A stretch of DNA of 64,000 nucleotides from Methylobacterium sp. Leaf125 (GCF_001423085.1 NZ_LMNU01000001.1:167648-231647); one strand, 5' to 3'; positions 43,426-52,333 are shown, counted from the stretch's first letter. Numbers and translations are program-made. Notes: generated by a model not told the origin, from the sequence alone.

Positions 43426-44769
43426 GCCGGTGCTCTTGGCCCGGTACAGGGCGAGGTCGGCCCGCTTGAGCATGTCGGCCGGCCCGACATCCTCGGCCCG
43501 GCGCCAGGCCACGCCGATGGACACCGTCACCGGCACCATGCGGGTGTCGCGCTGGATGGCGAACGGCACCGCCTCGATCCGCTCGCGGATGCGCTCGGCG
43601 ATGGCGTAGGCCCCCTCCGCCTCGGCATCCGGCAGGATGATGACGATCTCCTCGCCACCGTAGCGGGCCACGATGTCGATGCCGCGCGTATGGGTGCGGA
43701 TGCGCTCGGCGAAGGCCTTGAGCACCTCGTCGCCGGCCTCGTGGCCGTAGGTGTCGTTGATGGACTTGAAGCGGTCGATGTCGAGCATCAGCGCCGCCAC
43801 CGGACGGTTGCGCAGGGCCGCCTCGCCGAACAGCGCGCCGAGGTGGCTGTCGAGGTAGCGCCGGTTGTGAAGGCCCGTGAGGCCATCGGTGACGGCGAGT
43901 TCCATCGAGGCCTGGACGGCGCCCCGCAGGGCGTCCGAGAAGCGGCGGCGGCGCACCTGCGTGCGCACCCGGGCCACGAGCTCGTTCCGGTCCACGGGCC
44001 GCATCAGGTAGTCGTGCACGCCGAATTCGAGCCCCCGGATCACCCGGGCGCGGTCGTGCTCCTCGGCGATCATCATCACGGGCATCAGGCGGGTGCGATC
44101 GAGGGAGCGCAGCTGGCTGCACAGGCGCAGGCCGTCGAACCCCTGGATGTCGAGGCTGACCAGGGTCAGGTCGAACGCGCCCTCCGCCGCCAGCACCAGG
44201 GCCTTGTGCGGGTCGGGCTCGACCGTGAGCGAATGGTGCTGGCCCAGGGCCGCCGAGAGGCGGTCGGCCGAGCCGGGACGGTCCTCCACGAGGAGGATCG
44301 AGGCGTTGAGGCCGGTCTCGGCGGCGGCGAGGGCCAGGGGGTCGCCGATCCCGAAATCCCGCGAGGCCATGGCGCGGGAGCGCAGCTCGTCCGTCACCGC
44401 CTTGAGGCGCACGAGGCTGCGCACGCGGGCGAACAGGGCCGTGTCGTCGATGGGCTTCGTCAGAAAGTCGTCCGCACCCGCATCGAGCCCGCGCAGGCGG
44501 TCGGAGGGCTGGTCGAGGGCGGTGACCATCACGACGGGCAGGTGGGCCGTGTTGGGATTGCTCTTGAGCCGGCGGCAGACCTCGAACCCGTCCATGCCGG
44601 GCATCATCACGTCGAGGAGGACGAGGTCGCAGAGACCCTTCTCGCAGATCGTCAGCGCGTCGGGGCCGTTCATCGCCGCCAGGACGTCGAAGTATTCCAT
44701 GGAGAGCTTCGTCTCCAGGAGCTTCACGTTCGGGAAGAGATCATCGACGATCAGAATTCGGGCCGACAT
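43396..44769 (-). CDS. pleD: Response regulator / diguanylate cyclase PleD
   Basis: A 457-residue REC-REC-GGDEF protein. In Caulobacter PleD it makes c-di-GMP after phosphorylation and drives the swarmer-to-stalked transition. REC1 (1-120) has the acidic pair D9-D10, phospho-acceptor D53 (LLDVMMPGMDG) and K105. REC2 (~155-275) is the dimerisation adaptor. The cyclase domain has DGLTGLHNRRYLDSHL, DIDRFKSINDTYGHEAGD and GGEEI (371-375), the last residue Ile instead of Phe. The inhibitory site is present (RGID, 362-365), so product feedback is expected. It lies 60 bp downstream of divK. Confidence 0.94.
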   Translation of the reverse strand: MSARILIVDDLFPNVKLLETKLSMEYFDVLAAMNGPDALTICEKGLCDLVLLDVMMPGMDGFEVCRRLKSNPNTAHLPVVMVTALDQPSDRLRGLDAGADDFLTKPIDDTALFARVRSLVRLKAVTDELRSRAMASRDFGIGDPLALAAAETGLNASILLVEDRPGSADRLSAALGQHHSLTVEPDPHKALVLAAEGAFDLTLVSLDIQGFDGLRLCSQLRSLDRTRLMPVMMIAEEHDRARVIRGLEFGVHDYLMRPVDRNELVARVRTQVRRRRFSDALRGAVQASMELAVTDGLTGLHNRRYLDSHLGALFGEAALRNRPVAALMLDIDRFKSINDTYGHEAGDEVLKAFAERIRTHTRGIDIVARYGGEEIVIILPDAEAEGAYAIAERIRERIEAVPFAIQRDTRMVPVTVSIGVAWRRAEDVGPADMLKRADLALYRAKSTGRNRVEAAAA

Positions 44770-44829
44770 CGGTCCTCGCGCAGGGTCGTACTACGGGCCA
44801 TCGGGAAGGCTATGAGCGAGGCGGGCAGG

Positions 44830-45210
44830 TCAGGCGGTCCTGGCGTCGCCGAGATACTGTCGGACGGTGGCGAGAAACTTCGCCACCGAGATCGGTTTCG
44901 ACAGGTAGGCTTCGCAACCGCCCTCGCGGATGCGCTCTTCGTCGCCCTTCATGGCGAAGGCCGTGATCGCGATCACCGGGATGGCCTTGAGGTCGTCGTC
45001 TTCCTTGAGCCACTTCGTGACTTCGAGGCCGGAGACCTCGGGCAGCTGGATGTCCATGAGGATCAGGTCGGGGCGATGGGCCCGCGCGAGCTCGATCGCC
45101 TCGATGCCGTTGGCCGTCTTGAGCGTCGCGTAGCCATGTCCCTCCAACAGGTCGTTGAAGAGCTTCATATTGAGTTCGTTGTCCTCAACGATGAGCACGG
45201 TCTTCTTCAT
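44830..45210 (-). CDS. divK: Single-domain response regulator DivK
   Basis: A 126-residue stand-alone receiver domain. The active site is complete: E9-D10, phospho-acceptor D53 ([13 protein letters not shown]), T83-region (AITAFAM) and Lys near 105 (YLSKPI). DivK controls polar development and the cell cycle through DivJ/PleC and DivL in Caulobacter and relatives. Upstream of pleD in the same order as in Caulobacter. The start is ATG 45210; longer frames upstream have no receiver content. Confidence 0.93.
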   Translation of the reverse strand: MKKTVLIVEDNELNMKLFNDLLEGHGYATLKTANGIEAIELARAHRPDLILMDIQLPEVSGLEVTKWLKEDDDLKAIPVIAITAFAMKGDEERIREGGCEAYLSKPISVAKFLATVRQYLGDARTA

Positions 45211-45285
45211 GGCCCGTTGTTCCCGGTGCGTGGACGGCCCATTGTCGTTCGACGCATGCCCCGCCTGAGGAGATTTAGCGGATAC

Positions 45286-45588
45286 ATGTTGACGAAACGC
45301 AAACCCAATAGCGGAGACGAATCCGCCGAAGGCGTGGCCCTGGCGGCCCTCGCCTGGATGGCCACCGACGACGAGCGCCTGTTCGCCTTCCTCAACGCCA
45401 CCGGGGCGACGCCCGAGACCCTGCGGGCCAGTGCACAGGACCCCGGCTTCCTGGCCGGCATCCTCGATCATATCATGGGTGACGAGGCGACGCTCCTCGC
45501 CTGCGCGGAGGCCCTCGACACCAAGCCCGAGCGCATCGCCGCCGCCTGGCGCCGCCTCGGCCCGCCGGAGTTCGACGACGGAATGTAG
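45286..45588 (+). CDS. DUF3572-family protein
   Basis: A 100-residue, mostly helical cytoplasmic protein: [55 protein letters not shown], which fits DUF3572, common in Rhizobiales and often next to divK/pleD. Function unknown. ATG 45286 is chosen (GAGGAG 13 bases before); an ATG at 45256 is also in frame. Divergent from divK with 75 bp between the starts. Confidence 0.82.
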   Translation: MLTKRKPNSGDESAEGVALAALAWMATDDERLFAFLNATGATPETLRASAQDPGFLAGILDHIMGDEATLLACAEALDTKPERIAAAWRRLGPPEFDDGM

Positions 45589-45737
45589 GCGGGGCCGCGC
45601 GGCCGGATATCCCCTGGGATTGTCCTGCGAGGCTCGCCCCGTCCCCGGCCCCGCGCTATGGCTCGACGGCTTCGCGCGGGCGCCGTCCGCGCCGCGGGCC
45701 CTTCGATGCGGCCCCCCTCGCCGGAGACCCCTCGCCC

Positions 45738-46145
45738 ATGTCCCTCGCCAGCCTCTCGACGACCTGGGCCCCGCGCCTCCTCAGCATCCTGCGCATCGTG
45801 GCAGGCCTGCTCTTCCTGGAGCACGGCACGCAGAAGCTGTTCGGCTTTCCCCTCCGGATGGGTGGGGGAGCGGGCCCCGCGATGATGTCGCTCCTGTGGT
45901 TCGCGGCCATCCTCGAAACCCTGGGCGGCGTGCTCATCATCCTGGGCCTGTTCACCCGGCCGGTGGCGTTCCTGCTCTCCGGCCAGATGGCGGTCGCGTA
46001 TTTCATCGCCCACCACCCCAAGAGCCCGTTCCCGGCCCTCAACGGCGGCGATGCCGCGATCCTGTTCTGCTTCGTCTTCCTCTACCTGGCGGCCGCCGGC
46101 GCCGGCCCGTGGAGCCTCGACGCGCAGCGCCGCGGCCGGTTCTGA
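45738..46145 (+). CDS. DoxX-family membrane protein
   Basis: A 135-residue protein with four membrane segments and the DoxX signature ([61 protein letters not shown]). DoxX-like proteins occur in respiratory or redox-stress contexts; no substrate is known for this one. Monocistronic as far as seen, with the methyltransferase gene convergent 24 bp downstream. Confidence 0.88.
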   Translation: MSLASLSTTWAPRLLSILRIVAGLLFLEHGTQKLFGFPLRMGGGAGPAMMSLLWFAAILETLGGVLIILGLFTRPVAFLLSGQMAVAYFIAHHPKSPFPALNGGDAAILFCFVFLYLAAAGAGPWSLDAQRRGRF

Positions 46146-46169
46146 GCCGGCCTCCGCGCAGGGCGCGGC

Positions 46170-46829
46170 TCAGGCGCTGAAGCGCCAGACGCTGCTGCGC
46201 TTGACCTCGGCATCCTCCAGGGAGCGGCTCACCGGCACCGTGTAGGTGGCGAGTTCGGTGAGCCGGTCGCGGGGCAGGTAGGAGCGGCCGGGATCGCCCA
46301 CCAGCACGGTGGCGCCGCGCGCGTGCAGGCCGGACAGCCAGGCGGTGACCCGGGCGGCGAGGTCCTGCTCGTAGAAGATGTCGGCGGCGAGCACCACGGC
46401 GGACCCCGGATCGGAGCCGATGAGGTCGCGCGACACCGCCTCGATGCGCTCCGCCACGCCGTTGGCCGCCGCATTGAGGCCGATGGCCGGGATCGCGAAG
46501 GGGTCGAGGTCGCTCGCCGTGACATGCTCCGCGCCGGAGCGCGCCGCCGCGATGGCGACGAGGCCCGAGCCGGAGGCGAAATCGAGCACCCGGCGTCCCG
46601 CCACGAGACCGGGATTGTCGAGGATGTAGCGGGCCAGGGCCTGCCCGCCGGCCCAGGCGAAGGCCCAGAACGGCGGCGGCAGGCCGATCACCGCCAGCTC
46701 GTCCTCGGTCTTCTGCCACAGCTCGGTGGCCTCGTCGGCCACGTGCAGGACGATCTCGGGCGCGTGCGGCACCGGGCGCAGCCGGGTGTTGGCCCGGATG
46801 AAGGCGAGGGGATCGGCCGACGGCGTCAT
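46170..46829 (-). CDS. Class I methyltransferase, probable protein lysine methyltransferase (ETFB-KMT/PrmA-like)
   Basis: A 219-residue SAM methyltransferase. Motif I is VLDFASGSGLVAIAAARSGA (~82-101), followed by ASDLDPFAIPAIGLNAAANG and the post-II segment VVLAADIFYEQDLA, the pattern of ETF-beta lysine methyltransferases and PrmA relatives. The N-terminal LPPPFWAFAWAGGQALARYIL precedes motif I as in that group. The likely target is therefore a protein, but which one cannot be said. Co-oriented with the truncated glycosyltransferase-like gene upstream (67-bp gap with short repeats). Confidence 0.82.
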   Translation of the reverse strand: MTPSADPLAFIRANTRLRPVPHAPEIVLHVADEATELWQKTEDELAVIGLPPPFWAFAWAGGQALARYILDNPGLVAGRRVLDFASGSGLVAIAAARSGAEHVTASDLDPFAIPAIGLNAAANGVAERIEAVSRDLIGSDPGSAVVLAADIFYEQDLAARVTAWLSGLHARGATVLVGDPGRSYLPRDRLTELATYTVPVSRSLEDAEVKRSSVWRFSA

Positions 46830-46883
46830 GCGGGCGTTCTCTTGCGGGGCTTGCTCATGCGGGCGTGATCATGCGGGCGTGAT
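46827..46883. repeat. Short direct repeats (CATGCGGGCG) at a gene start
   Basis: CATGCGGGCG occurs at 46827-46836, 46856-46865 and 46870-46879; the last two belong to a 14-bp unit (CATGCGGGCGTGAT) in tandem at 46856-46883. The first copy includes the start codon of the methyltransferase gene (minus strand), so the spacer seems to have grown by duplication of the gene's 5' end. Confidence 0.75.
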
Positions 46884-46896
46884 CAAGCTGGCTCGA

Positions 46897-47499
46897 TCAT
46901 GCTCGGGCGAACTCGCCGTAGAGGGTGCCGGCGGCGACCGCGAGCCCGTCCGCGCCCGCCAGCGCCAGCGCCGTATCGGCCGGGTCGAGGCCCAGGGCGG
47001 CGGCCTCGGCCGCGGTCGCGCAGAGATAGCGGGTGGCCCGGGTGGCGAGGGGGCCCCGCAGCGCCCCGCGCAGGCCGAAGCGCGTCAGGCGCCCGGCGGC
47101 GTCCGTGCGGGCGTTCAGGGCCGCGGGATCGCCGGGCTGGTAGATCCGCGCCGCGATCCCCGACATGGCCGCGGCCGTGCCGCCGACCACGATCGCCCGG
47201 AGGCCGATGGCGTGGAGGAGGTCGGCCTCCAGCGCTTTCAGGATTCCGGCGAGCTGGCCCGCCTCGTAGCCCGCCGCCATCGGGTTGAGCCGCGAGGTCC
47301 CCAGCGCGAAGGGCACCACCCGGGCGCCCGCCGCCTCGATCGCCCCGCGATGGGCGTCCACCCGCGTCACCACCGTCGCGGACAAACCGGCAGCCCGGGC
47401 CGCCGCCACGAGGGGAAGGTCGCGGGCCGCGAAGCCCGCATCGTCGGGGGCGAGGAAGACGAGGCGCCGGGGTGCGGCGGCGGAAGCGGGGATATCCAT
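46897..47499 (-). CDS. GT4-type glycosyltransferase N-terminal domain, truncated
   Basis: A 200-residue protein that corresponds only to the acceptor-side Rossmann domain of GT-B glycosyltransferases (LVFLAPDDAGFAARDLPLVAAARAAG, then AHRGAIEAAGARVVPFALGTSRLNP, then LEADLLHAIGLRAIVVGGTAAAMSG, all shown in pieces). The C-terminal donor-binding domain (~180 residues, with the E-x7-E motif) is absent; the frame stops normally. It may be a remnant, or half of a split enzyme. The 5' side has a 15-bp repeat array. Confidence 0.65.
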   Translation of the reverse strand: MDIPASAAAPRRLVFLAPDDAGFAARDLPLVAAARAAGLSATVVTRVDAHRGAIEAAGARVVPFALGTSRLNPMAAGYEAGQLAGILKALEADLLHAIGLRAIVVGGTAAAMSGIAARIYQPGDPAALNARTDAAGRLTRFGLRGALRGPLATRATRYLCATAAEAAALGLDPADTALALAGADGLAVAAGTLYGEFARA

Positions 47500-47533
47500 C
47501 GGACGCGATGTAGCACGCTCCGCCCGGAACGAG

Positions 47534-47578
47534 GCATGGCGGAACAGGGCATGGCGGAACGGGGCATGGCGGAACAGG
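47534..47578. repeat. 15-bp tandem repeat, 3 copies, between divergent genes
   Basis: GCATGGCGGAACAGG at 47534-47548, 47549-47563 (one base different) and 47564-47578. It lies between two divergent start codons (47499 and 47633), i.e. in the shared promoter region, and is in a multiple-of-three unit although not in a recognised gene. Confidence 0.85.
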
Positions 47579-47632
47579 GACTAGCGCGGGCCCGTTGACG
47601 GCGAACCAGATCACCGCAGGGACGGGACCAGC

Positions 47633-48922
47633 ATGGCCACGGCGCGCGACGAAGAGGGCACGGTCGCCGACCCGCGCGACGCCGCCGAGGAAGCGGGCCT
47701 GCGCTACGTCGACGACACCATGCCGGGCCTGACGCGTCGGAAGAGCGGGACGGGTTTCGCTTATCGCGACGCCCGGGGCCAGCCGGTGCGGGACGCGAAG
47801 ACCCTCGCCCGGATCCGCGCCCTGGCGATCCCGCCGGCCTATACCGACGTCTGGATCTGCCCGCGGGCCAACGGTCACATCCAGGCGACGGGCCGCGACG
47901 CCAAGGGGCGCAAGCAGTACCGCTACCACCCGGATTTTCGCGCCGCCCGCGACCTCACCAAGTTCGAGCACGTCATGGCCTTCGCCGACGCGCTCCCGGC
48001 CATCCGCGCCCGCGTGGATGCCGACATGGGCAAGCGCGACCTTCCCCGTGAGAAGGTGCTGGCCACCGTGGTGCATCTCCTCGAGACCACGCTGATCCGC
48101 GTCGGCAACGACGATTACGCCCGTACCAACAAGAGCTTTGGCCTCACGACGCTGCGCGACCGGCACGCCCGGATCGCGGGTTCGGCGCTGACCTTCCGGT
48201 TCAAGGGCAAGAGCGGCAAGACCTGGGACCTCGGCCTCAAGGACCGCCGCGTCGCCCGGATCGTCAAGGCCTGCCAGGACCTGCCCGGCCAGGAGCTGTT
48301 CCAGTATCGCGACGCGGACGGCACCGTGCGCGACGTGACCTCGGCCGACGTCAACGCCTACCTGCGCGAGATCACCGGCCAGGACATCACCGCCAAGGAT
48401 TTCCGGACCTGGGCCGGGACCGTCCTGGCCGCCCTGGCGCTGCAGGAATTCGAGGCCTTCGACAGCGAGGCCAAGGCCAAGAAGAACCTGCGGGCCGCCA
48501 TCGAGGGCGTCGCCGCCCGGCTCGGCAACACGCCGACCATCTGCCGCAAGTGCTACATCCATCCGCAGGTGCTCGACTGCTACCTCGAGGGTGCGCTCCT
48601 CCTGCAGATCAAGGACGCGGTGGAGGACGAGTTGCGCGAGGACCTCACCGTGCTGAAGCCCGAGGAGGCCGCCGTGCTCGGCCTGCTCCAGGCACGCCTC
48701 GCCGAGGTCAAGGACGGCCAGGGCCGCGATCTCTCGACGGGAGCGGGAAGCCCCGGCGCGCGCAAGGCCACGCGCCGCCGGGCCACCAAGGCGGCGAAGT
48801 CCCTGGCTGCCCCGGCAGCCGCCGCAGAGGCGCCCGCGGCCAAGGAAGCGAAAGCCAAGGCGGCGACAGCCAAGATGGCGAAAGCCAAGAAGCCGGCCGC
48901 CGAGGCGGGCCAGGCGGCCTGA
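47633..48922 (+). CDS. DNA topoisomerase IB
   Basis: A eukaryote/poxvirus-like type IB topoisomerase of 429 residues that relaxes supercoils via a 3'-phosphotyrosine. Seen: the N-terminal domain (GLRYVDDTMPGLTRRKSG, GFAYRDARGQPV), IPPAYTDVWICPRANGHIQATGRDAKGRKQYRYH in parts (~67-99), catalytic-domain Arg/Lys residues (RVGNDDYARTNKSFGLTTL; RFKGKSGK) and the active Tyr 308 in ICRKCYIHP. A ~75-residue Lys/Ala/Arg-rich tail should bind DNA. In several bacteria the gene accompanies LigD/Ku repair genes; none is here. Confidence 0.93.
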   Translation: MATARDEEGTVADPRDAAEEAGLRYVDDTMPGLTRRKSGTGFAYRDARGQPVRDAKTLARIRALAIPPAYTDVWICPRANGHIQATGRDAKGRKQYRYHPDFRAARDLTKFEHVMAFADALPAIRARVDADMGKRDLPREKVLATVVHLLETTLIRVGNDDYARTNKSFGLTTLRDRHARIAGSALTFRFKGKSGKTWDLGLKDRRVARIVKACQDLPGQELFQYRDADGTVRDVTSADVNAYLREITGQDITAKDFRTWAGTVLAALALQEFEAFDSEAKAKKNLRAAIEGVAARLGNTPTICRKCYIHPQVLDCYLEGALLLQIKDAVEDELREDLTVLKPEEAAVLGLLQARLAEVKDGQGRDLSTGAGSPGARKATRRRATKAAKSLAAPAAAAEAPAAKEAKAKAATAKMAKAKKPAAEAGQAA

Positions 48923-49042
48923 GGCGTCGTCGACCGCCCGGTCCGTCCGGGACCCGTGTCGTTTGGGCACGCGGTCCTCAAGGCAACAGCCGCACCCCTG
49001 GACCGTTGGCGCAGGCTGTCGTCGAGAAGGAAGCCGAAATCC

Positions 49043-50053
49043 ATGACCAAGGTCGCGGTCGTCACCGGAGGAACCGCCGGAATCGGGCTCGCCACCGCCC
49101 ATCTCTTCGCGCGGCGCGGCTGGGCCGTGGTCGTCATCGCCCGCGATGCCGACCGCCTGCGCGACGCGGAGGCCGACCTGACCGCCTACGGCCGCCCCGT
49201 CCTGGGGATCTCGGCCGACGTCGCGGACGCGGAGGCGATCGACGCCGCCGCCGAGCGGATCGAGCGGGAGTTCGGGCCGATCCGGGCCTGGGTCAACAAC
49301 GCGATGGCGACGATCGTGAACCCGGCCGACCGGATCACGCCCGAGGAGTACCGGCGCGTCACCGAGACGACCTACCTGAGCCAGGTCTACGGGACGCTGG
49401 CGGCTCTGCGCCACATGAAGCCGCGCAACCGCGGCGCGATCATCCAGGTCTCGTCGGGTCTCGGCATCCGGGCCGCGCCGCTCCAGGCACCCTACTGCGC
49501 GGCGAAGTTCGCGGTCTCGGGCTTCACCGACGCCCTGCGCTCCGAGCTGATCCACGATCGCGTGGATGTCTCCCTCAGCGTGGTCTACCTGCCCGCCGTC
49601 AACACCCCGCAATTCAACTGGGCCCGCAACCGCACCGGCCACGGCCAGTACGCTCCCGATCCGGTCTACGATCCGCGCCTCTGCGCCGAGGCGATCGTCG
49701 CCGCGGCGGAGAACCCGAGCCGCGAGGTCTGGGTCGGCCACAGCACGGTGATGATGGCCGCCGCTCAGGCGCTGATGCCGGGCTACGCGGACAAGAAGGC
49801 CGCCACGATGTGGTCGGCCCAGCTCACCGACGAGCCGGCGCCCGACAAGGCCGGCAACCTGTTCGCCCCGGTGCCCGGCCATGTGGGCATCGACGGGCGC
49901 TTCTCGGACCGGACCAAGACGACGCGCAGCGCCTACTGGACGAGCCGCGACCGCGACCTCCTCGTGGCCGGGCTGACCGGGGTGGTGGCCCTCGGCCTGT
50001 TCGGGGTCGCGACCCTGGCCCGCGCGCCGCGCCGCCTGCTGCCGCGGCGCTGA
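49043..50053 (+). CDS. Short-chain dehydrogenase with C-terminal membrane anchor
   Basis: A 336-residue classical SDR: cofactor motif VTGGTAGIGLATA (~7-19), NNAMAT (~89), VSSGLG and YCAAKFAVSGFTDALR with the YxxxK pair (~151-155). After the SDR fold comes a ~70-residue extension and one hydrophobic segment (LLVAGLTGVVALGLFGVATLA) before a basic end (RAPRRLLPRR), which suggests tail-anchoring with the enzyme in the cytoplasm. Substrate unknown. The start is ATG 49043 with GAAGGAAG upstream. Confidence 0.87.
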   Translation: MTKVAVVTGGTAGIGLATAHLFARRGWAVVVIARDADRLRDAEADLTAYGRPVLGISADVADAEAIDAAAERIEREFGPIRAWVNNAMATIVNPADRITPEEYRRVTETTYLSQVYGTLAALRHMKPRNRGAIIQVSSGLGIRAAPLQAPYCAAKFAVSGFTDALRSELIHDRVDVSLSVVYLPAVNTPQFNWARNRTGHGQYAPDPVYDPRLCAEAIVAAAENPSREVWVGHSTVMMAAAQALMPGYADKKAATMWSAQLTDEPAPDKAGNLFAPVPGHVGIDGRFSDRTKTTRSAYWTSRDRDLLVAGLTGVVALGLFGVATLARAPRRLLPRR

Positions 50054-50181
50054 GGAGTCCCCCGGGCCGCCCCCTGCGACCCGGTCGCCCGCCGCGAACC
50101 GGATGCAGCTTCGGCGTCTTCACGCTATAGCTGCTTCAGGGGTCCCTGCCATCGAGGCTCCGCATCGCATGAGGGTTTGCC

Positions 50182-51591
50182 ATGGAAGTCGACGCGCTCC
50201 TGCTCTCGCGCATCCAGTTCGGCTTCACCATGGCCTTCCACATCATCTTCCCGGCCTTCACCATCGGGCTGGCGAGCTTCCTCGCCCGCCTGGAGGCGCA
50301 GTGGCTCTGGACCGGCAACCCGATGTACCGGAACCTCTACCGGTTCTGGGTGAAGGTCTTCGCGGTCTCGTTCGGCCTCGGCGTCGTCTCCGGCATCGTG
50401 ATGAGCTACCAGCTCGGCACCAACTGGTCGCGCTACTCCGACTTCACCGGCAACGTGCTCGGGCCGTTGATCCAGTACGAGGTGATCACCGCCTTCTTCC
50501 TCGAAGCGGGCTTCCTCGGGATCATGCTGTTCGGCTGGGACCGGGTCGGCGACAGGCTGCACTTCGTCTCCACCTGCATGGTGGCGATCGGCACCCTGAT
50601 CTCGGCCTTCTGGATCCTGTCGGCCAATTCCTGGATGCAGACGCCGGACGGCTTCGTCGTCGAGAACGGCCGGGCCATCGCCACCGACTGGTGGAAGGTG
50701 ATCTTCAACCCGTCCTTCCCGATCCGCTACGCCCACATGGTCCTGGGCTGCTTCCTCACCACGGCCTTCGCGGTGGCGGGCATGTCGGCCTGGATGATCC
50801 TGCGGGCGCGCAAGGAGCCGGCCGAGAAGGTGGCGGGGGCCCGTCTCTCGCTCTCCATGGCGCTCTGGTTCGCGGTGATCTTCACGCCGATCCAGATCTT
50901 CGTCGGCGACACCCACGGGCTCGCCGTGCTCAAGCTGCAGCCGACCAAGCTCGCGGCGATCGAGGCGAACTGGGACCGGCAGGACAACATGCCCCTGCTG
51001 CTCTTCGCGATCCCCAACATGCAGGCGGAGAAGAACGACTTCGAGATCGGCATCCCGCGCCTCGGCAGCTTCATCCTCACCCACGACTTCTCGGGCGTGG
51101 TGCCGGGCCTGAAGGACGTGCCGCCGGACCAGCGTCCGCCGGTCTGGCCGGTCTTCTATTCGTTCCGCATCATGGTCGCGATCGGCATGGCGATGCTGGG
51201 CTTGAGCCTGTGGAGCCTCTACCTGCGCTGGAAGGGCACGCTCTTCTCGAACCGCTGGTTCCTCAACGCGGCGATGCTGATGACCCCCTCCGGGTTCGGG
51301 GCGGTCCTGTTCGGCTGGTTCACCGCCGAGATCGGACGCCAGCCTTACATCGTCTACGGGCAGCTGCGCACGGCGGACGCCCACTCGCCCCTGACGGTCA
51401 ACGCCGTGACGACCTCGCTGATCGCGTTCCTGATCGCCTACGCCTTCATCTTCGGGTTCGGCAGCTACTACCTGGCCAAGCTCCTGCGAAAGGGTCCGGA
51501 GCCGCTGGAAGAGGCCATCCGCGGCGGCGACGTGGCCCAGAAGCCCAAGCGTCCCCTCTCCGCGGTCAACGAAAGTCTGACCCCCGCCTGA
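50182..51591 (+). CDS. cydA: Cytochrome bd-type quinol oxidase subunit I (CioA-like), no cydB adjacent
   Basis: The catalytic subunit of the bd oxidase: oxidises quinol and reduces O2. In 469 residues (nine or so membrane helices) the heme ligands are present: H20 (AFHIIFP), H185 (YAHMVLG) and M331 (FRIMV). The proton-path glutamates E100 and E108 are present too (IQYEVITAFFLEAG). The Q-loop is short, as in the cyanide-insensitive CioA group. The conserved GRQPW motif reads GRQPY here (Y389). The subunit II gene does not follow: only 58 bp separate the stop from a convergent luxR-type gene. Either subunit II is elsewhere or this protein works alone. Confidence 0.92.
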   Translation: MEVDALLLSRIQFGFTMAFHIIFPAFTIGLASFLARLEAQWLWTGNPMYRNLYRFWVKVFAVSFGLGVVSGIVMSYQLGTNWSRYSDFTGNVLGPLIQYEVITAFFLEAGFLGIMLFGWDRVGDRLHFVSTCMVAIGTLISAFWILSANSWMQTPDGFVVENGRAIATDWWKVIFNPSFPIRYAHMVLGCFLTTAFAVAGMSAWMILRARKEPAEKVAGARLSLSMALWFAVIFTPIQIFVGDTHGLAVLKLQPTKLAAIEANWDRQDNMPLLLFAIPNMQAEKNDFEIGIPRLGSFILTHDFSGVVPGLKDVPPDQRPPVWPVFYSFRIMVAIGMAMLGLSLWSLYLRWKGTLFSNRWFLNAAMLMTPSGFGAVLFGWFTAEIGRQPYIVYGQLRTADAHSPLTVNAVTTSLIAFLIAYAFIFGFGSYYLAKLLRKGPEPLEEAIRGGDVAQKPKRPLSAVNESLTPA

Positions 51592-51632
51592 AAAACGTCT
51601 CGCCCGCCTGAAAAACGACTTGCCCGCCCGAG
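51583..51632. repeat. 20-bp tandem duplication across the cydA stop codon
   Basis: CCCGCCTGAAAAACG plus five bases at 51583-51602 is repeated at 51603-51622, with a partial third copy to about 51632. The unit contains the last codons and the TGA of cydA, so the duplicated copy lies just behind the gene, as at pleD. Confidence 0.85.
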
Positions 51633-51649
51633 GGGCGTCGCGGCCCGGC

Positions 51650-52333
51650 TCAGAGCCGGGCCACGGACTCGCTCGCGTGCTGTCCCCGGGGGCGGTCGCC
51701 GCCCGTCGAACGGACCGGAGCGGCATCGACCACCGGCGTGAGGCCGAGGTGGCGGGCCAGGGCGACGAGATCCTTGAGACGCCCCGTCTGGGTCTTGCGG
51801 CGCAGGTTGAGGCGGTGGGTCTCCACCGTGCGCACGCTGAGGTTCAGGCGGCGCGCCACCTCCTTGTTGCTGAAGCCGGCGCTCAGGAAGCGCAGGATCT
51901 CGGCCTCGCGCGGCGTCAGGCCGTCGGCCGGCGCTACCGCCGCAGCCTCGTCCCAGGTCGGCTCGGCCGGGTTGGCGGCAAGGCTCAGGAGGGCCTCGCA
52001 GACGTCGCGCGGCGTCGCCGAGCGGGCGATGAAGGCGTCGGCGCCCGCATCCACCAGACGGGTCAGCAGGCCGGCCCGCAGCACCTCGAAGCCGACGAGG
52101 ACGGCGAGGCCCGGCGCCCGGCCCTTGAGCGCCGCGATCCGGCCGGCGAGGCCCGGCTCGGGCTCCGCGCCGACGAACAGCAGGGCGACCTTGCGCGACG
52201 GCCCTCCCGATCCGGGCGCGAGCTCGCCCTCGCTCAAGGTCTGCAGGCGCGGCTCATGCTCGATGACGGCGCGAAACGCGGGTTCGAGCCCGAGGGGCTC
52301 GCCGACGATCAAAACTCCCACGGCGTCATTCAT
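51650..52333 (-). CDS. LuxR-type regulator with degenerate receiver-like domain
   Basis: 227 residues. The C-terminal HTH (~140-205; LTPREAEILRFLSAGFSNKE, then VARRLNLSVRTVETHRLNL and LRRKTQTGRLKDLVALA) is a clear LuxR/GerE domain. The N-terminal ~120 residues follow the pattern of a receiver (LIVGEPLG, LVDAGADAFIARSATP), but the acidic pair, the phospho-acceptor Asp and the Lys are all replaced. Phosphorylation control is therefore unlikely. The start is ATG 52333 with GGGGAG upstream; eleven further residues from 52366 are doubtful. Target unknown; it is convergent to cydA. Confidence 0.87.
   Translation of the reverse strand: MNDAVGVLIVGEPLGLEPAFRAVIEHEPRLQTLSEGELAPGSGGPSRKVALLFVGAEPEPGLAGRIAALKGRAPGLAVLVGFEVLRAGLLTRLVDAGADAFIARSATPRDVCEALLSLAANPAEPTWDEAAAVAPADGLTPREAEILRFLSAGFSNKEVARRLNLSVRTVETHRLNLRRKTQTGRLKDLVALARHLGLTPVVDAAPVRSTGGDRPRGQHASESVARL

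Noticed and set aside
46883..49882. A 999-codon open frame on the minus strand
   Set aside because: It runs antisense to topoisomerase IB and the SDR and in another frame through the glycosyltransferase-like gene; not coding.
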